In this document: piece after piece, positions 36,464 through 45,796 of the stretch | Layout: each line of letters begins with the position of its first letter | How positions within the stretch are numbered: the stretch's first letter is position 1 | Made by a program: the position numbers and the translations under genes | Notes under the pieces: model-generated | Database searches by the model: none | What the model was told of the DNA's origin: nothing | Seen by the model: only the letters and a program-made list of their open reading frames with translations | Assembly (NCBI GenBank): GCA_017617235.1 | Contig: JAFZWQ010000016.1 | Span: 1 to 57,080 of the forward strand | Direction of reading: 5' to 3' | DNA from: Bacteroidaceae bacterium | Lineage (GTDB): Bacteria > Bacteroidota > Bacteroidia > Bacteroidales > Bacteroidaceae | DNA length: 57,080 nt

Positions 36464-39262
36464 ATGAAAAAACTATTAACCTTGATGCTTGCCCTTGCGC
36501 TGATAAGCACGACGGCAGGCGCTAAAGACAAGAAGGACTCGGACAAGAAGAAGACCGAGCAAGTGAAAACAGACAAGAAGGCCAAGAATCCCAACGGGTT
36601 CCGCAACGACAAGCTGTACACGCTGAGCTGCCGCCGCGGACAGTTGGTGATGGATGCCAGCGGGATGACACTCTCGTCAAGCATCCTCCGTGCCGATGCA
36701 CCGAAGGAGGACAAGCAGTTTGCCATCATCACCTTCAACGGTCAGCAGTACCTCTACAGCCCGAAGGCCAAGAAGTTCCTGTTTGGCGACGGAAAGTTCG
36801 TCGACAACCTGGGTACACCCTTCACCTTCGACACCAAACAGTCCGACGGCAAGTACAAGTACATGATGTCGGTAAAAGCCCCCAATGGCTCTACCCTCTT
36901 CATGAACATGAACGACGGCGGATTCATCGTCATCAACACCTGGGATACTGCCGACAACGGTAACCGTTGGCAGATAGAGGAAGCAGGTAAGTTCGACCCG
37001 AAGGATGCCTTGCAGCTGGCCCAGAAGCCCAGCCCCTCAGCCGGCCAGAAAGGAAAGGTGGAGCGCAAGGGCATGTTCAACGTGTCGAAAGTGGAGAACG
37101 ACTGGTTCTTCGAGATTCCCGACTCACTCATCGGCCGCGACTTCCTCACCACCACCCGCTACACCTCGACACCTGCCGGCAGCGGCAAGTTCGGCGGCGA
37201 GATGCTGAACCAGCAGACCGTTTACTTCCAGCCCACCGTGAACGACCAGCTGTTGCTGCGCGTGCGCCTCTTCGTCAACGTCAGCGACACCACACAGCAG
37301 ATTAACAAGGCCATCACCGTGTCGAACGAGAACCCCATCATCGCCTCGTTCAAAATCGAGAGTCACAAGGACAGCCTCTATAAGATTAAGGTAACACAGT
37401 TCCTCTACGAGGACAATCCAACAACGGCTCTGCCCCAGTCCGTGAAGTCCAACTTCCAGTTGAACAACTACATGGGCAACCTGTCGTACATCGAGGACAT
37501 CAAGTCCTTCCCCCTGAACACCGAAGTGCGCATGGTGAAGACGTACAACTCGTTCGGAAATCTGGCCTCGGCTCGCAGCACGGGCAAAGTAACCTTCGGC
37601 ATTAACCTGTCGTTCGTACTGCTGCCCTCCGAGCCCATGAAGACCCGCTACTACGACCCACGCGTCGGCTTCTTCACACACGGATACAACAGTTATTCCG
37701 ACGACCAGCAACGCGTGAAGGAAAAGATTTTCATCAGCCGCTGGCGCCTCGAACCCAAACCCGAAGATGTCGAGAAGATGCGCAACGGCGAACTGGTTGA
37801 ACCCATTAAGCCCATCGTCTATTACATCGACCCCGCAACGCCCAAACAGTGGCGCAAGTACCTGATTGCCGGTGTGAACGACTGGCAGAAGGCTTTCGAG
37901 AAGGCAGGCTTCAAGAATGCCATCTACGCGCTGGAATGGCCCGAAGGCGAGGACAGCATCATGTCGATGGAGGACGCCCGTTACTCGGTTATCCGCTACC
38001 TGGCCAGCCCCATCCCCAATGCCTACGGCCCTCACGTCAGCGACCCCCGCACAGGTGAAATCCTCGAGAGCCACATCTGCTGGTACCACAACGTAATGTC
38101 CCTCGTCCACGATTGGTACATGGTACAGGCCAGCTCTATCGACGAAGCCGCCCGCAAGATGCACTACGACGAGGAACTGATGGGTCAGCTCATCCGTTTC
38201 GTCTCGAGCCACGAGGTGGGCCACACCCTGGGTCTGCGCCACAACTTCGGCTCTTCCAGCACCGTTCCCGTTGACAGCCTGCGCAGCAAGGCATGGGTAG
38301 CCGAACACGGACACACCCCCTCCATCATGGACTATGCACGCTTCAACTACGTGGCACAGCCCGAGGACGGCTTGACGCAGAACGAAATCTTCCCCCGCAT
38401 CAACGACTACGACTGCTGGGCTATCGAATGGGGCTACACACCCATGCTCGACGCACAGACTCCCGAAGAGGACTACAAGGCCCTGAAGGCCCTGTTCGAG
38501 AAGGAGAACGTAAAGAACAACCCGCGTCTGTGGTGGGGCGACGGCGAAACCTATAACGACGACCCACGCCGTCAGACCGAAGACCTGGGCGACAACGCCA
38601 TGAAGGCCAGCGAATACGGCATTATGAACCTGAAGCGCGAACTGAAGGAACTGCAGAACTGGACCTACGACGAAGAGGACATCTACAACGAGAACCTGCA
38701 GACGATGTACAACCAGATTCAGAACCAGTTCATGCGCTACATCGGTCACGTCATCAGCAACATCGGCGGACAGCTGGAAAACTTCAAGACCATCGACGAG
38801 CCGGGCGACGTTTACCGTCCACAGCCCCGCGAGAAGCAGATGGAAGCCATGAAGTTCGTAGAACGCCATATCATGAACGAACCCACCTGGCTGCGCGACC
38901 TGCCCTATGCCAAGCGCCTGGCAGCCGATCCCAACACGCTGACCACCAACATTGCCCAGTTGGGAGCCATCTACCTCATCATGCGTGCATCCGACCTCAA
39001 CGACCTGTACAAGGCCGACGAGTACTTCCGCGACCTGAACCGCATGATTATGAAGGATGCCAATGCCAGCAACCTGTCGAAGTATCGCCAGTCGTTACAG
39101 AAATACTACGTCGACTATATGGTAGCCCGTGTGAGCCGGAGCGATATTCGTCCCTACGTGCTGCAGGCCCTGAAGCAACTGCAGCGCCAGTTGGCCGGTG
39201 CAAGCACGCCACACGCCCAGGCCCTGAAGGACACCATCGACCGCGAGCTTGTCATCAAGTAA
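36464..39262 (+). CDS. Secreted zinc metalloprotease of the DUF5117/DUF5118 type
   Basis: 932 residues, signal peptide (MKKLLTLMLALALISTTAGA) followed by a Lys/Asp-rich stretch (KDKKDSDKKKTEQVKTDKK). The metzincin zinc motif HEVGHTLGLRH has His583, Glu584, His587 and His593. Family-typical blocks include FFEIPDSLIGRDFL, YYDPRVGFFTHGY, ISRWRLEPKPED, PIVYYIDPATPKQWRKYL and IMDYARFNYVAQPEDG. This architecture is widespread in Bacteroidota and annotated as zinc-dependent metalloprotease; natural substrates are unknown. Likely periplasmic or outer-membrane. Preceded by the 23-base palindrome array and followed by a strong terminator, so it is a single-gene transcript. Confidence 0.92.
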   Translation: MKKLLTLMLALALISTTAGAKDKKDSDKKKTEQVKTDKKAKNPNGFRNDKLYTLSCRRGQLVMDASGMTLSSSILRADAPKEDKQFAIITFNGQQYLYSPKAKKFLFGDGKFVDNLGTPFTFDTKQSDGKYKYMMSVKAPNGSTLFMNMNDGGFIVINTWDTADNGNRWQIEEAGKFDPKDALQLAQKPSPSAGQKGKVERKGMFNVSKVENDWFFEIPDSLIGRDFLTTTRYTSTPAGSGKFGGEMLNQQTVYFQPTVNDQLLLRVRLFVNVSDTTQQINKAITVSNENPIIASFKIESHKDSLYKIKVTQFLYEDNPTTALPQSVKSNFQLNNYMGNLSYIEDIKSFPLNTEVRMVKTYNSFGNLASARSTGKVTFGINLSFVLLPSEPMKTRYYDPRVGFFTHGYNSYSDDQQRVKEKIFISRWRLEPKPEDVEKMRNGELVEPIKPIVYYIDPATPKQWRKYLIAGVNDWQKAFEKAGFKNAIYALEWPEGEDSIMSMEDARYSVIRYLASPIPNAYGPHVSDPRTGEILESHICWYHNVMSLVHDWYMVQASSIDEAARKMHYDEELMGQLIRFVSSHEVGHTLGLRHNFGSSSTVPVDSLRSKAWVAEHGHTPSIMDYARFNYVAQPEDGLTQNEIFPRINDYDCWAIEWGYTPMLDAQTPEEDYKALKALFEKENVKNNPRLWWGDGETYNDDPRRQTEDLGDNAMKASEYGIMNLKRELKELQNWTYDEEDIYNENLQTMYNQIQNQFMRYIGHVISNIGGQLENFKTIDEPGDVYRPQPREKQMEAMKFVERHIMNEPTWLRDLPYAKRLAADPNTLTTNIAQLGAIYLIMRASDLNDLYKADEYFRDLNRMIMKDANASNLSKYRQSLQKYYVDYMVARVSRSDIRPYVLQALKQLQRQLAGASTPHAQALKDTIDRELVIK

Positions 39263-39275
39263 CCGGTCTTCGCAT

Positions 39276-39316
39276 AAAAAGAAATGCCCGCTCGAATTCG
39301 AGCGGGCATTCTTTTT
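39276..39316. terminator. Bidirectional terminator between metalloprotease and wzc genes
   Basis: GAATGCCCGCTCGAATTCGA region: AATGCCCGCTCGAA pairs with TTCGAGCGGGCATT, flanked by AAAAAGA and TCTTTTT, serving both convergent genes. Confidence 0.9.
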
Positions 39317-39335
39317 ATATGCACCTATGCTTTAC

Positions 39336-41801
39336 TTACCCCCCCCCGAACAGGCGGAAGCCACGTTTGCGGGAAGCTGTGGGATTACCGTAACCATAGC
39401 CATAACCGTAGTTATAACCGTAACGATAACCGTAGGCATAGTTGCCATAGCCATAACCGTAGTTACGCTTCTCAAGATGCACGTCGTTCAGCAGGATAGT
39501 CAGGTTGTTGAACTTGTTCTCTTTGTGCAGACGCTCCAGGTCGGTCAGATAACGACGGTCGATTCTGCGGTCGCGGATGACGTAGATGGTCAGCTCGGCC
39601 ACACGGTTCACGATACCGGCATCGGCCACAACCAAGGCAGGCACGTTGTCGATGATGATGTAATCGTAGGTCTTCTTCAACTCGTCAATCAGCGTTTCCA
39701 GACGCTCGCTCATCAGCAACTCGGCAGGGTTTGGCGGACGCACACCTGCAGGCAGCAGGTCAACGCTGTACTTGGCATCGCCCGGAATAATCAGGCTCTG
39801 CAGGTCGTCCTCGGAACCGTTCAGATACGAGGTCAGTCCCTCCTTGCGCTGTGCTTGGTACAGGTGGGTCTGCGTACGCTTACGGATATCGGAGTCTATC
39901 AGGATAACACGCTTACCGGCCAGGGCCAACGTCTGAGCGAAGTTACGGCTGATGAATGTCTTACCTTCGTTAGGAATGGTACTGGTGAACATTATCACGC
40001 GGGCATCCTTGTTTACGAAGCTTAGGTTGAAGCGCAACAGACGGAATGCCTCGCTCAGGGTGTCTGTACTCTTCTCGCTGACCATAATCTTGGTCTTGTC
40101 GAAGCCTTCCATCACATGAGGAATCTCGCCGATGACGGGAATCGTGGTGTAGGCCTCGATGTCGCGACGTCCGCGAACGCTCATGTTCAGCAGATTCAAC
40201 AGATAGAAGATTCCGAAGGGCAGCACAATACCGATGACGAACGAAGCCAGGGCAATGATGCTACGCTTGGGCGAAATGGGGATATTGCTGCCGTAGGGCT
40301 GTTCCACGATGCGGATGTTTGCCTCGCTGATAGCCAACTGCAGGGCCGTTTCCTCGCGCTTGTTCAACAGATAGGTGTACAGGGTTTCCTTGATGGCCTG
40401 CTGACGGGCAATGTCCAACACCTTCTTCTCCTTCTGGGGAACGCTGGACAGCATGCCTTCCATCTGTTTCTCCTCGTTCTTGGCCTGACGCACCTGCAAG
40501 TCTATGCTGGACAGGAATCCCTGCAACGAAGTCAGGATGGCCTGCTTCATCTGGCGCAGGTTGGCATCGGCCTCACGGATGGGTGTTGCATTGTCGCCCG
40601 AATTGGCAGCCAGACGGTTACGTTCCAACATCATGGTGTTGTACGTGCCAATCTGTGTCTGTATGCCGGCATCAGCCACACCGCTGATATTGGGAATCAG
40701 GCTGTTGCCTTCGCTCTGCGACTTCAGGTGATCTATCATGAACTTCACGGTGCTCTGCTGTGCCATCAGCTGGATGGTACGCTGGCGGGCCGTGGTGCTC
40801 TGCTGCAGGAATGCCTGTGCATTCTGCGAGATGTCCACCAGATTGTTGCTCTGCTTGAATGCGGCCATGTTACCTTCCACCTCGTCCAGTTCGCGGCTGA
40901 TGAGGGCGATACGGTCGTCGATGAAGGCTGCCGTACTCTGTGCCAACAGGTTCTTGTCCTCGATAATGCTGCGCTTGTAGGCATCGAGCAGGGCGCTCAG
41001 GATGTCTTCGGCACGCTTGGTGTTGGTGTCGGTACAAATCAGGTTCACCAATGAACTCATCTTCGAGAACTCGCTGGTCTTCACACGTCCACGAACGAAG
41101 TTGGCAGCGCGGTCCTCGTCCAGATGACTGACGATGATGTCCTCGCCGATGAATTTCTTCAGGTAACGGGGCTCGGCAGTAATGGTGAACACACCCATAG
41201 GCGACAGCACACGTTCGCCGAACTTAACGGTCTTCGTGAAGTCCACGTTCTCCATGCCAGCAACGGCACATTCCGTAATCTTCACCTCGTTCTTGTTCTC
41301 CACATGAACACGGAAGGCGGAAAGGCGCACGCTATCGGGATTCTCGAAGGTTACAGTGAAGGGACGAACATCATAGAGCGACTCGTCACACAACATCTTG
41401 TCCTGCGTGTACAGCACATCGAAGTGCAGGTCCTTGGCGGCCTGCTTCGACAACTGATGGCTGTTCAGGATGTACACCTCGTTGGCAATCGAAGCACCGG
41501 AGATGACACCGTTCAACTGCATCAAGGCATCCGTTCCCATAGCAGAACTGCTGCGGCGACCACCGCTACCGCCATCTTCCTTCACCAGCATCATAGCCTG
41601 ACGCTGATAAACCTTGGGTTGGGTCTTCAGATACAGATAGCCCAAACCACAGCACACAATTACGGACAGGGCAAACCACATCCAATTAAAGAGGAACATG
41701 TCGAATATCTCGCGCAGAGACATTCCGCTCTCTTCTTCCTGTACGGCAGTCTGTGCGGCGTTGCCTGTTACATTCTGGTTTACGTTATTTATCGTTTCCA
41801 T
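39336..41801 (-). CDS. Wzc-type capsule/exopolysaccharide tyrosine autokinase
   Basis: 821 residues. N-terminal Wzz domain with one membrane helix (about 38-58, FNWMWFALSVIVCCGLGYLY) and a long periplasmic coiled-coil part; a second helix at about 515-535 (SIIALASFVIGIVLPFGIFY) is followed by a cytosolic BY-kinase: Walker A STIPNEGKTFISRNFA, Walker A' VILIDSDIRK and Walker B YIIIDNVPALV. The C-terminal tail is an unusually regular Tyr-Gly stretch (YGYGYGNYAYGYRYGYNYGYG, residues about 780-805) ending RKRGFRLFGGG; tyrosine clusters here are autophosphorylated in the family. It regulates chain length and export together with the Wza-like protein encoded 20 bases upstream. Confidence 0.94.
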   Translation of the reverse strand: METINNVNQNVTGNAAQTAVQEEESGMSLREIFDMFLFNWMWFALSVIVCCGLGYLYLKTQPKVYQRQAMMLVKEDGGSGGRRSSSAMGTDALMQLNGVISGASIANEVYILNSHQLSKQAAKDLHFDVLYTQDKMLCDESLYDVRPFTVTFENPDSVRLSAFRVHVENKNEVKITECAVAGMENVDFTKTVKFGERVLSPMGVFTITAEPRYLKKFIGEDIIVSHLDEDRAANFVRGRVKTSEFSKMSSLVNLICTDTNTKRAEDILSALLDAYKRSIIEDKNLLAQSTAAFIDDRIALISRELDEVEGNMAAFKQSNNLVDISQNAQAFLQQSTTARQRTIQLMAQQSTVKFMIDHLKSQSEGNSLIPNISGVADAGIQTQIGTYNTMMLERNRLAANSGDNATPIREADANLRQMKQAILTSLQGFLSSIDLQVRQAKNEEKQMEGMLSSVPQKEKKVLDIARQQAIKETLYTYLLNKREETALQLAISEANIRIVEQPYGSNIPISPKRSIIALASFVIGIVLPFGIFYLLNLLNMSVRGRRDIEAYTTIPVIGEIPHVMEGFDKTKIMVSEKSTDTLSEAFRLLRFNLSFVNKDARVIMFTSTIPNEGKTFISRNFAQTLALAGKRVILIDSDIRKRTQTHLYQAQRKEGLTSYLNGSEDDLQSLIIPGDAKYSVDLLPAGVRPPNPAELLMSERLETLIDELKKTYDYIIIDNVPALVVADAGIVNRVAELTIYVIRDRRIDRRYLTDLERLHKENKFNNLTILLNDVHLEKRNYGYGYGNYAYGYRYGYNYGYGYGYGNPTASRKRGFRLFGGG
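39385..39465 (-). repeat. Imperfect tandem repeat coding the Tyr-Gly tail of Wzc
   Basis: About twelve units of 6 bases of the type CCGTAA/CCATAG (plus strand), encoding alternating Tyr and Gly or other residues. Such arrays can gain or lose units by slippage. Confidence 0.7.
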
Positions 41802-41821
41802 ATATGCTATTCCTTATTATG

Positions 41822-42676
41822 CTATTTCTTTACGTTGATAAGTGCAATCACCAGTGAAGTTATAGATACCAGCATGCTGACGATGGTGGCACCGATAGTG
41901 AGCAGCAGGTAACCCGTAGAACCCTTCACACGTACGCTCTTGTTGGGACGAACATAGACGATGTCGTTCTGCTGCATGTAGTAGGCAGGACTGTTGAACA
42001 CCTGTTCGGGGTCGCGCAGGTCGATTTGGTATGTAATACGGTTGTCGGCAATCTCGCGCACAACAAGCACATTGTCGCGGCGGGCCGAAGCATTCAGGTC
42101 GCCGGCACGTCCGATGGCTTCGAGCAAGGTCAGTCGCTCACCCTGGAACGTCTGGGTACCCGGGTTCTTAACGTCGCCCAAAACAGTAACCTTGAAGGAC
42201 ATTACCTTAACGTTCACAATGGCGTCGGACACCTTTTCCTCGCCGTTGCGGAAACGCTCCTGCAACTCCTCGGCCAGTTGGCGACAGGTCTTGCCCTTGG
42301 TGCTGATGGTTCCGAATACGGGGAACTCGATGTTGCCCTTCTTGTCCACCAGGAAGTAAACAACGTGGCTCTGCAAGTTACTTTGGCTACCATAAGAATT
42401 GCTTAAACCCGTTGATGTATTCGTAGTACCACCACCAATCAGGGTTTTGTTGTTGTAGGGACGCAGCAATTCGGGCGTCTTGGTATCGACGGATATAGCC
42501 AGCTCGTCGTCGGGCTGTATTTCCAGTTCGAAAGCCTGAGTTATCTGTTTCGGCACAGCATACAACGTATCGGCACCTTGCAGATAGACAATTGTCTTAT
42601 CGCTCATGCATGCGGAGGTCGAAATCAGGGTTGCCACCGCCAGCACAAAAAACAAATACTTAAAGATTCGTACCAT
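41822..42676 (-). CDS. Polysaccharide export lipoprotein, Wza-like
   Basis: 284 residues, lipoprotein signal (LISTSACMSD, Cys near residue 23). The Poly_export domain (VYLQGADTLYAVPK, FELEIQPDDELAISVDT) is followed by SLBB-type parts: VLGDVKNPGTQTFQGERLTLLEAIGRAGDL and VYVRPNKSVRVKGSTGY (quoted in part). A C-terminal membrane helix (YLLLTIGATIVSMLVSITSLVIAL) is present, as usual in Bacteroidota members. It forms the outer-membrane export channel for capsule or exopolysaccharide together with Wzc. No glycosyltransferases follow in the window, so the sugar genes lie elsewhere. Confidence 0.92.
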   Translation of the reverse strand: MVRIFKYLFFVLAVATLISTSACMSDKTIVYLQGADTLYAVPKQITQAFELEIQPDDELAISVDTKTPELLRPYNNKTLIGGGTTNTSTGLSNSYGSQSNLQSHVVYFLVDKKGNIEFPVFGTISTKGKTCRQLAEELQERFRNGEEKVSDAIVNVKVMSFKVTVLGDVKNPGTQTFQGERLTLLEAIGRAGDLNASARRDNVLVVREIADNRITYQIDLRDPEQVFNSPAYYMQQNDIVYVRPNKSVRVKGSTGYLLLTIGATIVSMLVSITSLVIALINVKK

Positions 42677-42706
42677 TTTAAAGAAAATATGTCGTTATTA
42701 GCGTTG

Positions 42707-42714
42707 CAAAGTTA
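42707..42714 (-). promoter_or_regulatory. -7 element of the wza-wzc operon
   Basis: TAACTTTG on the minus strand, 31 bases before the ATG at 42676. No well-spaced TTTG at -33. Confidence 0.5.
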
Positions 42715-42815
42715 CAAAAAATATTTCAATACGTACCACACAAAGGCCTTTTAATTAAAGAAAAAGGATTAAACCCTTGATTAGTAAGGAAAAAATTATT
42801 TACTTTGTATTCGTT

Positions 42816-43328
42816 ATGTCCATGGGAAGCACCAAATATTGGGCATGGGTGATAGCCTTCTGGGCCATTTTCAGTATCACCTTCGAGGGTCGCGCCGAGC
42901 GTGGCATTGCTTCGTACTATCACGACAAATTTCACGGCCGCAAGATGGCAAACGGAAAACCGTACAATCGCGACAGTTTTACGTGTGCCCACCGTCGCTA
43001 CGCCCTGGGCTCATGGTTGCGGGTGGTGAATCCTAAGAACGGACGTGCCGTTGTGGTGCAAGTTACCGACCGCGGTCCCTATTCGAAACGATTTACGATT
43101 GATTTGAGTCGTGCGGCAGCCCGCCATCTCGACATCATTGCCCGTGGACATGCCCCAGTGGAAATTACCCAGGTTTCGTCGCGCGAAGGCGGCATTGTGC
43201 CTTTCCCGTTAGAAGAGGAGGAACCTGTGGAACTGGTGGATATCGAACTGGACTTTGTGCCGGCGCCTAAATATCCCTTCCCCGATTTCCCCGACTGGGA
43301 CAACGACACCATTCCCCCCGCGGATTAG
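42816..43328 (+). CDS. RlpA-like double-psi beta-barrel protein
   Basis: 170 residues from ATG 42816 (MSMGSTKYW; 42822 also possible). Signal-like hydrophobic start (YWAWVIAFWAIFSITFEG), then the RlpA DPBB domain: GIASYYHDKFHGRKMANGKPYN, FTCAHRRYALGSWLRVVN, VVVQVTDRGPYSKRFTIDLSRAAARHLD (partial quotes). RlpA proteins bind or cleave denuded peptidoglycan glycan strands; the aspartate in VTDRGPY and the tyrosine region are conserved. There is no SPOR domain; the tail is acidic and proline-rich. TTTACTTTG at 42800-42808 may be a poor -7 box. Single gene on the plus strand. Confidence 0.85.
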   Translation: MSMGSTKYWAWVIAFWAIFSITFEGRAERGIASYYHDKFHGRKMANGKPYNRDSFTCAHRRYALGSWLRVVNPKNGRAVVVQVTDRGPYSKRFTIDLSRAAARHLDIIARGHAPVEITQVSSREGGIVPFPLEEEEPVELVDIELDFVPAPKYPFPDFPDWDNDTIPPAD

Positions 43329-43391
43329 GGCTAAGGGCTAAGGGCTAAAGGCTAACACGCGCTTCGCGCTGGCAAAAGTCGTTAGCCGTTC
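43327..43391. repeat. GGGCTAA / GCCGTT simple repeat block, copy 1
   Basis: GGGCTAAGGGCTAAGGGCTA then AAGGCTAAC, later GTTAGCCGTTCGCCGTTA. The two halves can pair (GGCTAAC with GTTAGCC) around CGCGCTTCGCGC. A related block lies at 45728-45796. Confidence 0.7.
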
Positions 43392-43395
43392 GCCG

Positions 43396-44577
43396 TTACC
43401 CCTTTCGGGTTCGCCACATCACGATGCTGGCGATGACAAAGTATGCCGCAGCCTGAATCCACAGCGCATGATATTCGAACCGACAGTCGCTGATGGAGGC
43501 TCCCATGGTGGCAATGCGCACATAGGCCCGTACGGCATAGGTAGAAGGAATCAGTCCGCCCACGCCCTGCCAGAAAGCGGGAATGGAACTGAGGGGCCAC
43601 GAAATGCCCGTCAGCAACAGGAAGGGAACGGAGGTGAACACTACCAGCAACAACACATTCTCGCGATAACGCACCACCCACGAAAGCATGAGTGCGAACG
43701 AGATGCAGGCCAGCAGATAGGGGAACATCAGGGTTAAAAGGTCCTGCCATTGGGCAATCATGACCAGTCCGAACAGACGGGGAATCACGATGGACAGATA
43801 GGCAGCCCAAATGCTATATACCATAAAGTAGGCCAGTCCTTTGCCGAATGCCAGACGGATGCCATAGCCCCTGCTGGGAATGGTGCGAGCCACAGTAATC
43901 AGACGACGTTTCTCGCGACGTGTGCCCTCGGAAAGGCCGATTCCCAACATCAAAGTCTGCTGCAGCACCAACATCAGCACACAGGGCAGAATGAATCCCG
44001 CATAGCCGCCCGTGGGGTTGAAGATGGGAACCTCGACAAAGTTCAGGGGAGCCGCAGAAACGTCCTCGTCGCGACTGGTGGTCAGCTTGTTCATCCGACT
44101 GATGCGGATGTCCTTGTTCATCTTGGTGACCACACTGTTTGCCGTCATATAGATGGATTTATACTGCAGGGTCATGGCCATATCGGCATAGACACCGATG
44201 AACGTGCGTCGTCCCTCGTACACCCCGTCGGCCAGTTCGGCAGGCAGGTAATAGATGCCGCGTGCCTCCTGCTGTTCCACCAGGTGTCGGGCTTCGTCCA
44301 TGCTGGCTGCCTGCTGGGTAATCCGCACATCGGGCGAGGCATCGGCCATCTGGATGAACTGTCGGCTCAGGGCCGAATGGCTGTCATCGACCACCACCAC
44401 AGGCACCTCGCGAACCATCTCGTTGTTATAAATCCACGCATATAGCAAGGGATAGACAGCAGGCATGAGCAGGCAGAAGAGGAAGACACCTTCGTCGTGA
44501 ACGAAGGACTTCATCTCGTCGCGCCACACGGCCGCCACATCGCACAATATCTGAGATAGTTTACGGAACATAAACAT
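43396..44577 (-). CDS. ABC-2 type permease (second of two)
   Basis: 393 residues (ATG 44571, MFRKLSQIL, is an equal start). One N-terminal membrane helix (about 31-48), a large external loop of about 150 residues (VVVVDDSHSALSRQFIQMADAS), then five helices in the C-terminal half (GFILPCVLMLVLQQTLMLG, FMVYSIWAAYLSIVIP, LLLVVFTSVPFLLLTGISWP). This is the YhhJ/DrrB-like layout with an extracytoplasmic domain, typical of Bacteroidota efflux operons. Overlaps the preceding permease gene by 17 bases. It forms the inner-membrane part of a tripartite exporter; cargo unknown. No ABC ATPase is encoded in this operon. Confidence 0.9.
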   Translation of the reverse strand: MFMFRKLSQILCDVAAVWRDEMKSFVHDEGVFLFCLLMPAVYPLLYAWIYNNEMVREVPVVVVDDSHSALSRQFIQMADASPDVRITQQAASMDEARHLVEQQEARGIYYLPAELADGVYEGRRTFIGVYADMAMTLQYKSIYMTANSVVTKMNKDIRISRMNKLTTSRDEDVSAAPLNFVEVPIFNPTGGYAGFILPCVLMLVLQQTLMLGIGLSEGTRREKRRLITVARTIPSRGYGIRLAFGKGLAYFMVYSIWAAYLSIVIPRLFGLVMIAQWQDLLTLMFPYLLACISFALMLSWVVRYRENVLLLVVFTSVPFLLLTGISWPLSSIPAFWQGVGGLIPSTYAVRAYVRIATMGASISDCRFEYHALWIQAAAYFVIASIVMWRTRKG

Positions 44578-45721
44578 AGTATTTCAGGGCCTTTTTGATG
44601 CGTGGGAACACGAACAGCGGTAACAGGGCAAACCCGATGAGCATGACCACATGAATCCACACTCCCGTAACGGGATAACCATTGAACACAACCGCCTGGT
44701 ACACCATGAAATAGTGACGCAGGGGGAACAGCCACGTCATGGCCTGCAGGGGGGTATCCATATTCTCCACGGGGAAGATAGAACCTGCTGCCGAGAAGCT
44801 GAGCACAGCCCACAACGAACATATACTCATGGACATACGCAACTGGGGGAACATGCCGAACATGAAGATGCCGAAGCCCAGCGAGGCGTGCACCGTCAGC
44901 AATCCCAACCACAATATGGGCCACGGGCCACCCAGATGGGGGAAGCCCAGGAAGTAATAGACATAAATCTCGTAGAAGAAGAAGATGGCCAGCGACACCA
45001 GGTACAGCGGCAACAGTTTGCCCGTGAGGGCCACCCAGATGTTGTCGCCTGCCTCCAGCAACAGGTTACGTCCCGTTTCGAACTTCAGTTCCGTACCCAG
45101 CGAATAGGCCGCAAGCAGGAACAGGAACAGGGTGAGTACACCCGGCACCAGCGTGGTGCTCAGGTACGCGTTGTAATCCAGCGTGGGGTTGGCTATCTGG
45201 TGCAGGTCGATGGTGATGGGCTGCAGATAGGTCATTATCTGGTCGTCCGTAGCGCCCCGCATGCGCAGGGTGGCCTGCATCAGTCCCGCATTTCCCAACG
45301 ACGAGATAGTCTTCAGGTCGCGGAACAAGAGCGAGCCGCTGGTCATCGACGTCATGGAATAATAGAACGAGATGGTGGGTTTGCGGCTGGCCAACAGCTT
45401 GGCCGACGTACCCTTGGGCACATACAGGAAGGCGTAGATTTCGCCTCGCTGAACGGCCCGACGTGCATCGCTCACCGTTGCATACTGCCCCACAATCCGC
45501 GTGGTTTGGAAGGCATCCAGCAGTCGGGCCATGCGACGTGTGATGGGCGTATAGTCCTGGTCCACAATACCCACGGGCATCTCTGTCGGCTGTCCGTTGC
45601 TGAGCAATGTGGTAAAGAACAGCACGGCCACGATGGGCATCACCACCATGAACAGCATGTAGATGGGGTTCCGTCTGAGGATTCCCATCTCCCTCCGCAC
45701 TATCTTATATATCCTTCTCAT
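44561..45721 (-). CDS. ABC-2 type permease (first of two)
   Basis: 386 residues. Same layout as its neighbour: first helix at about 20-40 (PIYMLFMVVMPIVAVLFFTTLL), an external loop with VGIVDQDYTPITRRMARLLDA, then five helices (LVPGVLTLFLFLLAAYSLG, LYLVSLAIFFFYEIYVYYFLG, WVHVVMLIGFALLPLFVFP region). The two permeases probably pair as a heterodimer. It follows the HlyD gene after a repeat block (45728-45796). Overlap with the next gene indicates coupled translation. Confidence 0.9.
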   Translation of the reverse strand: MRRIYKIVRREMGILRRNPIYMLFMVVMPIVAVLFFTTLLSNGQPTEMPVGIVDQDYTPITRRMARLLDAFQTTRIVGQYATVSDARRAVQRGEIYAFLYVPKGTSAKLLASRKPTISFYYSMTSMTSGSLLFRDLKTISSLGNAGLMQATLRMRGATDDQIMTYLQPITIDLHQIANPTLDYNAYLSTTLVPGVLTLFLFLLAAYSLGTELKFETGRNLLLEAGDNIWVALTGKLLPLYLVSLAIFFFYEIYVYYFLGFPHLGGPWPILWLGLLTVHASLGFGIFMFGMFPQLRMSMSICSLWAVLSFSAAGSIFPVENMDTPLQAMTWLFPLRHYFMVYQAVVFNGYPVTGVWIHVVMLIGFALLPLFVFPRIKKALKYYVYVP

Positions 45722-45727
45722 TTCTTG

Positions 45728-45796
45728 ACTAAGGGCTAAAGGCTAAGGGCTAACGACCTTTGCCATTTGCCGTTTGCCGTTTGCCGTTCGCCGTTA
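45728..45796. repeat. GGGCTAA / GCCGTTT simple repeat block, copy 2
   Basis: AAGGGCTAAAGGCTAAGGGC then TAACGACC and TTTGCCGTTTGCCGTTTGCC, GTTCGCCGTTA. Same two heptamer families as at 43327-43391; together the two blocks bracket the pair of permease genes. Confidence 0.7.

Noticed and set aside
37124-38869. 581-codon minus-strand frame opposite the metalloprotease
   Set aside because: Antisense shadow, Val/Leu-rich without recognisable domain; the plus-strand gene is certain.
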